Source: Galerina marginata (lineage: Eukaryota; Basidiomycota; Agaricomycetes; Agaricales; Galerinaceae). Taken from it: a stretch of DNA of 64,000 nucleotides. Shown piece by piece: positions 12,936 through 24,500 of the stretch. Both the position numbers and the translations under genes were made by a program. Below the pieces are notes generated by a model, which had not been told where the DNA came from, did no database searches, and saw only the letters and a program-made list of their open reading frames with translations. The stretch is from NCBI GenBank assembly GCA_023014335.1, contig JAECYW010000003.1:2170001-2234000 (forward strand), in the 5' to 3' direction. Numbering within the stretch: the stretch's first letter is position 1; every line of letters starts with the position of its first letter.

Positions 12936-13609
12936 TCTCAAAAGTATCGCAATACCACTATTTCTACATTAGCTCAACGACCACAAATCCTAAGAACTTG
13001 ATTTTTGGATATGATATGTACACTTCATCTACACGTCTAATAAAGCCAAAATCAAAAAATATGAACCAGTTTTTGGGAAGTAGGCAGGGGATCATGGCAT
13101 GCAGCAAAATTCAACTTCATCATTGTTGAAAGTTTTGACCAAAATTTTTTAGAGATACAAAGCTATGCTAAATCTTATTCTAACATAGGTTTTACCATGA
13201 GGAATGAAGCAGAATTGATGGAGATATAGGCTTTACAAGGCCTCCATTTTCACCGCAAAATGTGGGAAATCCACCAAAAAGCCATCAAATTCATGAATTG
13301 TATGGCTTATAGCGATTCAACCGCTGAACGAATAGACTTGAAAATTATGTAGTGAGTTCATGCATGGTTAAGGTGTGCACCTTCCAAATTTTAAGTGAAA
13401 CGGACTTGTTTTGCAGAAGTTGGATTTTGGCAGAAAGCGGTGATTCCCCAAGATTCCCTAACTACAACTTCAAATCTTGTCCAAATTTTTTGATTTTGAA
13501 TTCATTACATAGGTATATTGAATGTCTAAAATATATCTAGAAAGAAAATTTTAATAATTTGAGGTTGTTGAACAAAGCCCAAAATTGTGGTGTTGCGATA
13601 CTTTTGAGG
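12936..13609. mobile_element. TIR element (MITE-like), noncoding
   Basis: About 670 bp bounded by inverted repeats CTCAAAAGTATCGCAA (left) and TTGCGATACTTTTGAG (right); the match extends inward for about 22 bp with one mismatch. No credible ORF lies inside. It abuts the last readable Helitron-1 codons. I could not define a target duplication, so superfamily is unknown and the outer limits could shift by about 15 bp. Confidence 0.6.
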
Positions 13610-13621
13610 ATTACAAGTAGA

Positions 13622-13935
13622 GTAAAACTTGATAGACAGTAGTATATAGCTAGATATATGTTTTTAGGGCACTTTTATTTGTAGATAGCTTTCTTTTCTA
13701 GCACAGGTCATGTCAGTTGACTGTGTGTAGGCTAGAAAAGTGCTTTGCTGGCGCTTTTTTACCTTTTTTTTTACCTTTTTGTGTCAAGTAAACCTTGATA
13801 GACAGTAGTAAATAGCTAGATATATGTTTTTATGGCACTTTTATTTGTAGATAGCTTTCTTCTTAGCACAGGTCATGTCAGTTGACTGTGTGTAGGCTAG
13901 AAAAGTGCTTTGCTGGCGCTTTTTTATCCTTTTTT
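13622..13935. repeat. Tandem duplication, period about 165 bp
   Basis: Two adjacent copies, 13622-13786 and 13787 to about 13935, share the words TTGATAGACAGTAG, TAGCTAGATATATG and CAGGTCATGTCAGTTGACTG. A third, much diverged copy may follow to about 14040. A related piece in reverse orientation is at 61608-61716, so this is a dispersed repeat. Confidence 0.75.
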
Positions 13936-14120
13936 TTGCTTTCTGTGTGGATCAAAACTTGATATAAAGCAATAACTTACTAGATTTATATCTTTAGACT
14001 ACTCTTACAAATGCATAGCAAGCATAAGTACTGTGTACAAGCTAAACTGGTGATTTTCTGGTTTATACCATAAAATGCGTCTTTTTATTACCTTTCCAAT
14101 GAGTTCAGGATCACCCTAAT

Positions 14121-14723
14121 CTAGTGTTTTGAAGTCCAGTCCTAAGACTGGAAAAGACTGCAAAAAGACCAGACAAGACTGCAAAAATACTGGACCAGCA
14201 GTCTGGTCTTTTGATATTTGAAAATGAAAAACCAGAAAAAAACCAGTCTTTGAGGACCAGTTTTCGGTCCTAGGACCAGTCCAAACCAGTATTTTTGTAG
14301 CCCTTATTTTTTCCTTTAAAACGCACTATGTATCATAATTTTAGACAAAGTTCACACTGAAAAATAATAAAAAACATTTTGAAACTCCCAAAAGAGTAGG
14401 AAATGGTGAATACTTCCGTATAATTGCCAATTCTCAATGGAATTTAATGTTCTTAGACTTGTTTTAAAGGTATTTATAATCTCTACAAATTATATTCATA
14501 TATCTACACTAAATCTTGATGTTAATGTATCAAAAAACCAGTTGAGACCAGCTGGCAACTGGTTAAGACCAAGACTGGTCCAGGACTGCAAAAAACTGAT
14601 GAACCAGTCCTCATCAGTCCAGTCCAGTTTTTTGAACATTTGTAAATTTCTAGGACCAGTTAAAGTCCCCGTCCTTGCCAAAAATGTGAAAAAACCAGAC
14701 TGGACCAGACTTCAAAACACTAG
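14121..14723. mobile_element. Noncoding TIR element, possibly hAT-type
   Basis: A 603-bp segment has matching ends CTAGTGTTTTGAAGTC and GACTTCAAAACACTAG (16 bp, perfect). The interior is dense in CCAGTC/GACTGG and ACCAG words on both strands near both ends and holds no credible gene. The 8 bp flanking each TAGTG..CACTA end (CCCTAATC and GTCCAATC) agree at 5 of 8 positions, which would fit a decayed hAT duplication. Superfamily is inference. Confidence 0.6.
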
Positions 14724-14941
14724 TCCAATCAGATAACATCTCACTTTGTTATTAATCAATTACTGAGACATAGTATATGAGGACTTGTTTTTGTCATGTG
14801 CTGCTACTCTATGCAGGTAAAAATATGATAAAATCTATCTTTGATATACAACCCAATAATATATTGAAAAATCTTTGATAAAGAGAATTAAGAAGAAAAA
14901 GAACTCGTATTTGCCATGCAGAGCAATGGCCTCTCAACAAG

Positions 14942-16690
14942 TTTAAATAATCAGATTCAGACTTTAGACCAGATTCAACACAGGAAGCCTTCAGACTTAG
15001 ATCAAGTTGACAGTTTAGATGACTCATAGACAGAAAATCCCCTGATGAATAGACTGGATCAATAAAAAGACCTAGATCAATAAAAGAACCAAGTTAAATA
15101 TTAGGAAAATACCTTGAACTGGAGCTGTAGCATCAGAATGACTGATTAACAGGTTATCTATTGTCCAAGATAGTAGAATTAAGAAAGAAGTTCAAGTTAA
15201 TGATCAGATCCACAGACTAACCTTGAGTTTCAGGCCTTTCAGCCAGTAGAACAGATTTTATTGGGAATTTGTAGTGCTCCCAGCCACCCAAAAGGCTAAC
15301 TGATGAGCCTAGATGATAGTAGATAGTGACCAAAGGCCATAACAAAAAGAAGCAAGTCAATAGCTGCATTGACGATGGAGGAAAGAAGGAAAGAAGTTTC
15401 CAAGTTCAACTTGTTGATGTGGGTGGGAACTTTAGGGCAGGCTGCTGTCAGTGGCAGTGCATTCCATGGAATGCTTATAAATCTCAAATTCATAACTCAT
15501 CCTACAAGCTCAGTTCTAGATGAAATTCCTTGAAAAAAATTGTATAATGTTTTTAAAAAAAAGGATTAGTCAGATGGTTGCTAATAATCAATATCACATG
15601 ACTGCACTTGTGCTAGAATTTGCATATCTCTAATGTTTTCTGACTGAATAATATTCTTGCAAGCCTATTTCAACATAAATTATCTAAAACAGGATATAAA
15701 ATGAGGAGGAAAAAAAAGGGTAAATAAATTGGTATTTTTTTAAACTAAGGTCATATGATGGATAAGTTAGTTTTTTTGTTTAAATATGTGAAAATAAAAT
15801 TGTAGCCCTAATACTGGAGGTAATATTTTCAAATAAATTGCAAAAATAGCAGACAAATAAGAGCCATCTTTATACTTCTATTCAATGGTTAGCAATATGA
15901 TTGCATAATATAAAGAAGGGACATATTTGCTTTTAAATATTATTTTCTATGATTTTACATCAATATTTGGGAAAGAAAAATGTCAAAAAAATCAAATAAA
16001 TATATGTAAATAAATAAATCTAATTTTATTCTTTTATTGTATATTTATTATATAATATTCTATATGAAACTGAGCCCACATTATCATGTGTACTTATGCC
16101 TAAAGAAAACATGGTAATTTAGAAAGCTATGAAATCATGTGATAATCTATCAAATTTTGGAATTTTACAAGTTTATTTTGTCTTGTTTTTTTTCAATTTA
16201 TTTGGGAATATTATTTCTAGTTTTAGACTTATAAAGCCATTTTAGTTATACTAAATTACAAAACAGAAGAGAGAACTGATTTTTTGTAATAATTAATTAA
16301 TTTTATAGTCTCTAAAATAGACTAAATTTTTTTGAAGTTAGCAAAATCTGAAATCTATGATGTATACTTTTAACAATCACTCATATCATTAATTTCTTAT
16401 TAGTATTGTAAACAAGCACAAGTACAGAAATAAACAGATCTAAACAAATACAAACTCTGAGAAAAAATTATAATGCTAATTTTTCCGCATTTTTTGACAT
16501 AAAATGTATAGAATTTGATGTTGAAAGAAGTAAGTTATGGAATAATTAGCTATTTGAAATTCTAGATTCAAAGTTTATCTTGTAGTTTTCCTAATGGGGA
16601 AGGCACTAGATAATATTAAAAAATTATATTTTATATGAAAATTATAATATTTGTATTTGAAACAAGTTTTCTTTTTTGGAAATATATTCC
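14942..16690. other. AT-rich spacer without recognisable gene
   Basis: About 1.75 kb of AT-rich DNA with many stops in all frames. I see no domain, RNA gene, clear terminal repeat or tandem array. It may be the decayed remainder of the AT-rich Helitron neighbourhood. Confidence 0.5.
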
Positions 16691-16732
16691 CGCGGTCATG
16701 AATATGAATCAATGAATCAATGAAATTTTTGA

Positions 16733-17021
16733 CTAAGTCCTGGGTTTATAAAGAATGAGTCTTTGATAAATCAAAGGACTCATAATGCGGTCACCGTCTT
16801 CAAGAGCAGGATCCTCTGGAGAGGGAGAAGAAGATGGAATTGGCTCGTCATCATCTTCCTCATTATCCTCATGATCATCAACCAAGTCTGGGAGATCGCT
16901 CATTTTGCAAGCATTGATATGGTGCATGATTGCCTTCTGGGCTTTGCATTCCTCCCGGATTTCAGTCCGACAGCCCGAGCAGCACCTGGGGGAACACTTG
17001 GTCATTTTCACAGTACCCGTT
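16733..17021 (-). CDS. Unrecognised gene fragment, acidic C-terminus
   Basis: An open minus-strand frame ends at 16733 and continues up to the junction with Gypsy DNA at 17021/17022; the same frame then runs antisense through Gypsy, which is not real coding. The supported part has a Cys cluster (CSPRCCSGC, then EEC), an acidic stretch (DDHEDNEEDDDE) and a Ser/Pro-rich patch before the stop. I do not recognise the family. It is probably the 3' end of a broken gene. Confidence 0.4.
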
Positions 17022-18268
17022 GAACGGATCAGCAGACTGCCTTCGATAAGCTCAAGCAGTCTGTTACCTCTTCCCCAGTTGTCATGTCCCCTGACTCCAC
17101 CCGTCCATTCCGCGTTAAGGCCGACAGCTCTGATTTTGCAACTGGAGCTGTGCTGTCTCAGGTCTCCCCGGATGATGACAAGTGGCATCCTGTCGCGTTC
17201 TACTCCAAGTCCCTGTCCCCTGTCAAGCGGAACTATGAAATTCACGACAAGGAAATGCTTGCTATCATCTGCTCTTTACAAGAGTGGAGGCATTTTCTTG
17301 AAGGCGCAGAACACCAGTTCGAGATCTGGACGGATCATAAGAACTTGGAGTATTTCATGACTGCAAAACAGCTCAACTGCCGTCAAGCTCGCTGGTCCTT
17401 GGTCCTTGCCCGGTTTGATTTTCTTATGCACCACAAACTAGGCCGGACTATGGGAAAGCCGGACGCACTATCTCGAAGAGCAGATCATGGCACTGGATCA
17501 GAGGATAATTCCAATATCACTCTTCTGACTCCAAAGCTCTTTGCGATTTGTGCTCTAGAGGCAGTTGAGGTTGTGGGTGCTGAGGTTGATATCCTCCGTG
17601 ATATCCACAAAGGTGTCAAAGGTCCTATCGAGGAGGAACCAGTGGCAAAGGCAGTTCAAGTGCTTAGGAAAACCTCCGCTCGCTCTATTCACTCTAGTGA
17701 ATGGTCCGAACGCGATGGTCTCCTATACTTCCGAGGCAAGATCTCAACTCAGATCTCCGCCGGCGCATTGTCTCCCTCTGCCACGATACTCGGATTGCTG
17801 GGCACGCTGGATGGTTTAAGACCTTGGAGATGGTTTCACGGAATTATTGGTGGCCAAACATGTCAAGATATATTGGCCGGTACGTTGCTACCTGCAATAT
17901 GTGCCTCCGAACCAAGGTCCAACAATGTCTACCATCTGGTGAACTTGTTCCTCTCCCAGTCCCCTCCGACTGTTGGCACACTATCAGTGTGGACTTTATT
18001 GTCAAGCTTCCGGATTCAGCAGGATACGACGCTATCATGGTTGTTGTGGACAGTGCTGGTAAGCGGGGTCACTTCATTGAGACCACCACTACTATTACTG
18101 CTGCCGGAGCTGCCCAACTCTTCCTGAAGCATGTCTGGAAGCTCCACGGACTACCCTGGAAAGTCATCTCTGACTACGGCTCCCAGTTCATTGCTGAGTT
18201 CATGAAGGAGCTGTATCGCCTCTTAGGAATTCAGCTTGCTCCGTCAACTTCCTACCATCCGCAGACCG
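17022..18268. repeat. Inverted copy of window positions 1-1247
   Basis: The Gypsy segment 17022-18268 is the reverse complement of 1-1247, equal in length (1,247 bp) with only a few substitutions that I could see (for example near 1166/17103). The left arm continues beyond the window, so the true arm is longer. Confidence 0.9.
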
Positions 18269-18570
18269 ACGGCCAGACAGAGCGCGTCAACCAGGAATTG
18301 GAACAGTACATCCGAGTCTTTGTCAGTGAACGTCAAGATGACTGGCAAGGACTCCTCCCACTCGCTGAGTTTGCATATAATAACCATGTGCACTCCTCAA
18401 CTCAGCATACTTCATTCCTACTTGACACTGGACGACATCCGCGAATGGGTTTTGAGCCTCACCAGCCTCCATCCAGGCTTGAAGCAGTCAACGAGTTTAC
18501 TCAGCGGATGAAGGACACTTTGGAGGAAGCCAAGGCAGCTCTAACCAAGGCTAAGGACGACATGGCTAGA

Positions 18571-18930
18571 TTACAAGTTCTTACGTAGTAAAAGAACTTG
18601 TTTTCCGGCCTGCATAGCAGGCAGAAATGGTTTCTAACGCAATCATTCGAAATTCTCCTACTCATACTGTGACCCTGCATGGTTTCTGTATCTCAGCCAT
18701 TACTGGGCCAATTTTTATGATCTTGGTATCAAAAAAATCCTAAAAATCAGGGCCAGATTTTAGGCTTGTTAGATCCGCCTCATTTTTCTGCTTTTTTTGA
18801 GTATAAGATCATCCCAATCGGTTCAGATTTGAGCGGACTATGCATTATTTACTTATTTAACCTCTATTTATGACTTACCTTGAAATTAAGAACTTGTTTT
18901 TGCCATGCACAGCAATGGCCTCTGACCAAG
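18571..18930 (+). mobile_element. Short Helitron-like element in Gypsy integrase C-terminus
   Basis: 360 bp, TTACAAG start, GCCATGCACAGCAATGGC hairpin and CCAAG end. Flanks GGCTAGA and TATTATAATC rejoin to an uninterrupted reading frame; clean insertion before T. Confidence 0.85.
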
Positions 18931-19009
18931 TATTATAATCAGCGGCGAACACCAGCCCCGGTGTTCAAAGCTGGGGATAAGGTCTATTTGGATGCTAGCG
19001 ACATTCAGA

Positions 19010-19396
19010 CTTGGTCAGAGGCCATTGCTGCGCATGGCAAAAACAAGTTCTTACTTTGGGGTGAGGCAGTGCCTGAAGACTTACACTGTTATTAAATAAA
19101 TAAATGTTAAATAAGCAAATAATAGACAGTCTGCTCAAATCTGAACTGATTGGGAAGATCTTATACTCAAAAAAAGCAGAAAAATGAGGCGGATCTAACA
19201 AGCCTAAAATCTGGCCCTGATTTTTAGGATTTTTTTGATACCAAGATCATAAAAATTGGCCCAGTAATGGCTGAGATACAGAAACCATGCAAGGTCACTA
19301 TAGCAGTGGGAGAATTTCAAACCATCACGTTAGAAACCATTTCCTTCTGCTATCAAGTGTAGAAAACAAGTTCTTTTACTACGTAAGAACTTGTAA
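19010..19396 (-). mobile_element. Short Helitron-like element at a Gypsy/KDZ join
   Basis: 387 bp with both standard ends. Its left flank is Gypsy (GACATTCAGA) and its right flank is the KDZ-associated fragment, so unlike neighbouring copies it does not sit inside one continuous sequence. Confidence 0.85.
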
Positions 19397-20134
19397 AAAA
19401 TCATCGTGGTGGTGTATTCTGTGAATATCATTACAAGTTCTTATGTAGTAAAAGAACTTGTTTTCTACACTTGATAGCAGAAGGAAATGGTTTCTAACGC
19501 AATGGTTGGAAATTCTCCCACTGCTATAGTGACCCTGCATGGTTTCTGTATCTCAGCCATTACTGGGCCAATTTTTATGATCTTGGTATCAAAAAATTCG
19601 TAAAAATCAGGGCCTTAGGCTTGTTAGATCCGCCTCATTTTTCTGCTTTTTTTGAGTATAAGATCATCCCAATCGGTTCAGATTTGAGCGTACTACATAT
19701 TATTTACATATTTAATATGTATTTATTTAATAACAGTGTAAGTCTTCAGGCACTGCCTCACCCCAAAGTAAGAACTTGTTTTTGCCATGCGCAGCAATGG
19801 CCTCTGACCAAGTGAACTGGAGTATGGTGCAAAATGTCGAATGCGTGACTGTCAAAATGATAAAATCAACCCAACTCAGGCATGTCAAGATCATCAAGCT
19901 GTATGGAGGAAACATTTATATGAGCATAGCCGTGTGAATCTCTCTGGAGTAAAACAGATGTTACAGCGTCCAAATGAAACCGAGGATTGGCAAACTGCAA
20001 CTTGAGGCACTGGTGTTCAAGCCCATGATGAAAATCCACCTCCAAAACATTGATCACACTTTTTTAGTCCTGCACGCTTCTACTGTGTTGAAACAATGTG
20101 CAAGCCATGTGGTGTTGTTGTTGCATGGACTAAA
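19397..20134 (+). pseudogene. KDZ-associated CxC6-type cysteine-cluster fragment
   Basis: Excluding the element at 19431-19812, the plus strand reads HRGGVFCEYH, then CRMRDCQNDKINPTQACQ, WRKHLYEHSRVNLSGVKQM, LQRPNETEDWQ and, after stops, SPARFYCVETMCKPCG and VAWTK. I recognise this pattern from the cysteine-cluster proteins that accompany KDZ (Kyakuja-Dileera-Zisupton) transposons in basidiomycetes. Those domains are thought to bind zinc. Two in-frame stops (TGA after WQTAT, and again after PPKH) and truncation at both sides show it is dead. No KDZ transposase core is in the window. Confidence 0.65.
19431..19812 (+). mobile_element. Short Helitron-like element in KDZ-associated fragment
   Basis: 382 bp, standard ends, same sub-variant as 1763-2140 (TACACTTGATAGCAG near the 5' hairpin). 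Flanks ATATCA and TGAACTGG rejoin to continuous sequence in frame. Confidence 0.85.
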
Positions 20135-20494
20135 CTTGGTCAGAGGCCATTGCTGCGCATGGCAAAAACAAGTTCTTACTTTTAAGGTAAGTCCGACTAT
20201 AAATAAAGGTTAAATAAGTAAATAATGCATAGTCCGCTCAGTTCTGAAGCTATTGGGATGATCTTATACTCAAAAAAAGCAGGAAAATGAGGCGGATCTA
20301 ACAAGCCTAAGGCCCTGATTTTTACGAATTTTTTGATACCAAAATCATCAAAATTGGCTGAGTAATGGCTGAGATACAGAAACCATGCAGGGTCACAGTA
20401 TGAGTGGGTGAATTTCCAACCATTGCGTTAGGAATGTTTTCTGCCTGCTATGCAGGCCAGAAAACAAGTTCTTTTACTATGTAAGAACTTGTAA
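20135..20494 (-). mobile_element. Short Helitron-like element at a KDZ/LINE join
   Basis: 360 bp with standard ends. Left flank is the KDZ-associated fragment, right flank is LINE ORF1, so it marks a join of unrelated sequences. Confidence 0.85.
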
Positions 20495-20820
20495 TTTGCA
20501 AGAGCAGAGTCAGAAACAAAATCCAGATCATATAAGGCAGGCTATGTATAAGTCTGCCCTCACTGATCTCCTTCACCTCGACGGCCCCGTTAGGCTCGTC
20601 CGCAACACCAAGACCAGTACCACCAGTACTGCGTACTTCAACATCTGGGATTCCAAGACGGGATCTCGCGCCCGGGCGCTCATTGGGCGCTCCTTCATGC
20701 TCGGTCCGCACACCTTGATCATCAAGGAGTCCAACCGTAAGGCCGGCGTCCCCCAGTGTCAGTGCTGCTGGCGTTGGGGCCACACCATCGCGGCGTGTAA
20801 GGCTTTGTCCTCGCGCTGCC

Positions 20821-21541
20821 ACCTTATGCTGGCAGTATCATATATCATAGACTGCAATAACCCAGACATATGTTATACATCCACAGCGGGTTTGGCCACT
20901 ACTGCCTAAAGGCAGTCCCCATGTATCACGTCCCTCTATAGTGGTTGGGGCTGCTGGGGGGGGTGTATATGGGTGCTCTAGGGTGCGGGGCACAGTAAAT
21001 ACATGTAAACAATGCTCCCCATGATGTCGGGCACTGTAAAATGGGTGCTGCTCATCATTTGGGCGCTTTTGGGCGCCTTTAGGCGCGGGAATAAATCATG
21101 CAGGGTCTTCAAATATTGATGGACATTAATTTTGGCTGCTGCTCGTCATTGGGGGCGGTTTTCGGGGCGGAAAAAGCGCCAGGGGGTGTATTTTGGTACC
21201 CACATTCCATCTGGGATGTTGGTCACCCCGTCGGGGGGGCGGGATGGGGCGTAAAAAAAATGTAACGGATGCCAGAAGTCCCGCCGGGGTCCTAATTCCA
21301 TTTTCGGACGCGTTCCGCACCTTTTCGGTAGCTGTTGCCGCCACGATAAAAATAGATCAGGTCAGTTTTCATGCAATATTGCCTGCATTTTTTCCCTCCC
21401 CTCATGTATTAATACATAGTTGAGAAGTACTCGTAAATGCGAACCCAATGATACAATTTTTACTCCAAAAAACGGCCTGGAAAGGCTCAGCCGACGGGCC
21501 GTGCTTACGGGCTCCGTAGGATGAGCGTTATAAATAGATTT
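20821..21541 (+). repeat. Left terminal inverted repeat of the 5.15-kb element
   Basis: About 0.72 kb, pairing with 25249-25970. Identity is high over most of the arm (for example the blocks around TGGGATGTTGGTCACCCCGT) and lower between about 21430 and 21530. Confidence 0.75.
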
Positions 21542-24500
21542 CACCAAAACGCCTACCGTTTTTGCCCTCCACTGGGCTCAGCTTTTGGCTCCCTTTACTT
21601 TTATATGCACCACGATAATAACCACAGAAATCTGAAGCTAACAGTACTAATTTTATAGCTACTACCCCGGGGAAATGCCTGGTTATTCCCTCGAGACTTA
21701 TCTGGGTGGTAGATAGAAACAGCAAATTATATTGATGAATATTCTACGATTACTTGGTATCAAGACTACCTAGTATGTCAATACTTACTCAATAGTGCAG
21801 GGAGAACGGCACCTGCACCCGCAGCCTGCTCTCATCTCCCACCGAGCCTCCTTTGCTACCCCTCTGCGCCGTCGCATTCACGCCGTCGAATCCCGGGCTG
21901 CTCACTCGTGCTGTGGGTGGGTGGGCGAATTGGAAGGTGACGGACATCGGAGGTGGGTGTCGCGTTAGACGTTCGGAGCCGGCGGCGATGCCCATCTGGC
22001 GCCATCCCCAGCCCACTCACCTCGCCTTGCCGTCGTATCACGAAGAGTAGCAATCAGGCTGCAGCAGTGTCCGATGCTGCAGCCTGTGCTCCCCCCCCGT
22101 ACTCCCAATTGTCATCTCCCGTGCATCGCAACCCACGTGTGACGTGGACTGCGGGCTGGGAGACGTCGCCAGGTGGGGCAGTGAGGGGGTGAGGGGGAAA
22201 GGGATCCAATGGGCCGACGAACGTGAACGCCGTCGCGTTCGCGTTCGTTCTTCTCTTGGCCGCTGTAAGTCAGGCGAACGGCGAATGGGTGCGGTATGAG
22301 AGGGGCGGAGGGGCAGCCGACGAGTGACGCGTCGGCCACGAGCACGAGGAGGTGCGAGGGATGGTGGAAGAGGTGAGAGTGAGGAGACAACCATATTCGT
22401 TGCCTCCACCCCACCCCGTCCTGGTGGCCTTAGCGGAGCAGCAGCTGCTCTTGTCGACCCCTGGAGCATTCGTATCATAGAAACAGCAGCGGTCGTGCTG
22501 CTGCTCCTTCTGCTGGCCGCGGGTGCTTCGTAGAGACCAAAGGCGGAGGTGACTCTGAGAGGTGGTGGTGTAGGTGGGGTCGGCATCGGCGTAGGCAGCT
22601 GCGGCGGTGCTTGTAATCGTCTAGTGCGGTATAAATGAGCGGTGGGCATGTGGGGTAAGAAGAAAAGCAAGACGAGTCGAAATCCGACTCGCCCTGCGAC
22701 GTACCGGGCGGGTCTCCCTCTCCAGGGTCTCCCCTCGTTATCTGTCACCCGTTCCCACCCGAAGTCGTTGGAATGTCGGCCCACAACCCTCGACGTGAGG
22801 GGGGGCTCCCGACACGCGGCACGCCGTTGTTCGTGCAGTAAAATACCTGTTGAGATTAGAAGAATAAGTAATATATCGATAATATTTATAATATAACTTA
22901 CTAAACACCTTCTTGAGATCTTGAGGGCGGGATGGGTCAGGAGGGAGAGAAGGCAGGGAGGTGGTGGTGGTGGAAGACAAAGATCAACGAGCATTGATGG
23001 CTGTTGATCTGACCGCCGGCGTTTTCGGCGAGCGATATGATTGGCTCCCTGAAACGGGCCGACTAGTCCAACAAGGCGTCGCTATCGTCAAAGGCGTCTC
23101 GGACAACGTCAACGCGAATTGTAATTATTGAAAGAACTACGGGAATATATTTAAATTTTACTTACCAACGGTTTTGAGCATATTCGATGGTCTTCTCGGC
23201 TATTTAATGGTATGAAACGGCTTCGTACCACTGAGCGTGGTGATCGTCGCCTCAACAGTGAGCTTATTATGTCGTATTCGCGTGCTTGAGGCCTTCATAA
23301 GTTCAAACAAAACAGTCCAGGGGACTATATAAACTATTTTAACTATTTCAAGATACTTTACTAGGTTGAAGTAGATCATGAATGCCCAAAATATCTTGTC
23401 GATAGCCTCATATGCACGAATGATTAGAGAATCCTATCTTCATTTTCATAAATTCACTATTCACTTTGATTAATTCATGGAAGTTCTTATTTTTCATTCG
23501 TCAAATAGCTAAAATTCATTTCTAAAGTACATACCATGCTCATATTAATGATATCTTGGCTCTAGGAGACGTTGTGGACACTAGCAGGTCGTTGCAGACG
23601 TCGACGAAGGACTGGGGCTTTTCCGGCCCGCCTTGCCGAGAGCAGATCAACAACGTTGATCATGGTTGATCTTGGCTTCTCACCACCACCACCTCTCTCT
23701 ACCCCGCCTGTCCCCCCCCCAGGACTTCAAGAATCCGCCTGTAAGTGTTTTGTTTTTGTTTAAGACCTTCTTCTAATCTAAATTCTCATAGGTAAACGAA
23801 ATACGACAACGAAAGGCAAAAGCCGTCGCGTGCCCCTCGCGTCAAGCATGTGGGCCGGCGCTCTCGCGTAGAGGCTGGGTGAAAAGGCGAGGGCATTGGG
23901 AAGGCGATGGCGTAGGGAGGTAGAGGAAGGGGAGTGGCCGTCTCCAACGACCAGCGTTCACCGCCGCCATTCAAGGTCCCGCACCCGACTCATCCGCGGC
24001 GCCATCGAATGCCACACAAGCCGCAGGTCCCGCACCCGACTCATCCGCGGCGCCATCGAATGCCACACAAGCCGCAGGGCCTACGCGTTCCCCAACTCCC
24101 TCTGCCTAACCCGACCCCGTCCGTTGCGCATTTCGTCTACGACCCGGCCTGGACCCCGCACCCGTACCTCCTCGCAACGCCCTTACCTCCATCCAAGGTG
24201 TGGAGCAGCCAGCGTTGAACACTCGAGCCCGGGAGTTCCGCTGACTGCTTGCATCACCCCTCCCTTCCGGTATCACCCCAACGACCGCGTTATGGACTCA
24301 GGCATCCGCCGCCGCGCTTAAACCCCACCCCCCCTGCACGCACCTCCCCTCATGGCCACTACGAGCGCCATCGAGACGGCAGTCAACGTGGCGGCAGCAG
24401 TAACACCAACGAGGGCGGTAGCAGCAGCTGCTGCTAGCCTGAGCCTCCGCGAACAGCGACACGACGATATCGGCACTACCGGACTAGGGCGACGGAAAGC

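Larger units (their letters stand above)
3018..12937 (-). mobile_element. Helitron-1 (autonomous type, decayed)
   Basis: A rolling-circle transposon whose Rep-helicase gene fills almost all of it. Its 3' terminus is visible at 3018-3060: in minus orientation a GCCATGCAAAGCAATGGC hairpin, then CCACTCCAGCAAG, followed by host T inside the Gypsy. The 5' terminus was not identified; at about 12937 the coding sequence is cut by an unrelated terminal-inverted-repeat sequence. The region is AT-rich compared with the Gypsy host. A 2.5-kb block of short Helitron-like elements (4920-7457) is inserted in its gene. Confidence 0.8.
3209..12937 (-). pseudogene. Helitron-1 Rep-helicase protein with C-terminal protease-like domain
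   Basis: Without the 2.5-kb insertion at 4920-7457 this is one frame of about 2,400 codons. In order: basic repeats of about 22 residues (LESVKKxQxKN, 12240-12510); a CAVCGK zinc motif; a Helitron-like Rep domain with HUH (LHMHMLLW, near 10560) and a YISDYVTK tyrosine motif (near 9940); acidic linkers; a PIF1-type helicase with Walker A GGMGGTGKSQ (near 8310), Walker B FIDEVSML, FAGDFAQLPPV, LRQNMRQ, then YASQGKT and CLSRS after the insertion. The C-terminus (3209-4000) has a Cys box (NYSCSYDS) and a His/Asp box (NHFCSR, WYHDG) like ubiquitin-specific peptidases. A TGA stop stands in place of Trp at 3926-3928, just after the Cys box. Rep would nick and join element ends and the helicase would unwind DNA; the protease role is inferred only. 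Confidence 0.88.
13611..14941 (+). mobile_element. Candidate divergent Helitron-like element
   Basis: The right end is well supported: AAGAACTCG, then a GCCATGCAGAGCAATGGC hairpin, CTCTCAACAAG and a host T at 14942, matching the 3' ends elsewhere in the window. The proposed left end at 13611 (TTACAAGTAG..AAACTTG) is a weaker match to the usual TTACAAG hairpin. It contains a tandem duplication and a TIR element. The 3' end is firm, the 5' end is tentative. Confidence 0.5.
17022..19009 (+). pseudogene. Ty3/Gypsy Pol, RNase H and integrase, second copy
   Basis: It starts abruptly inside the RNase H region (GTDQQ.. reading) and continues through RNase H, a His-His-Cys-Cys zinc domain (CNMCLRTK) and the integrase core with visible catalytic residues: Asp in VDFIVKLPDS, Asp in VISDYGSQF, Glu in GQTERVNQE. 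Integrase lies in a different frame from RNase H because of the indel near 17745, shared with the copy at 1-1247. A short element splits it at 18571-18930, breaking ARYYNQRR. It ends at 19009 in the chromodomain-proximal DASDIQ motif, where another short element begins and unrelated sequence follows. Confidence 0.9.

Noticed and set aside
14774..14815. A possible further Helitron-like end (ACTTGTTTTTGTCATGTGCTGC)
   Set aside because: It resembles the terminal motif but lacks the hairpin complementarity and a partner end.
16733..17245. A 170-residue minus-strand ORF crossing the Gypsy junction
   Set aside because: The part above 17022 is antisense to Gypsy RNase H; only the portion below 17022 was kept as a fragment.
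22038..22994. A 318-residue minus-strand ORF in the long-TIR element
   Set aside because: Low-complexity Pro/Arg/Ser composition in GC-rich DNA, with overlapping open frames on both strands and no domain.
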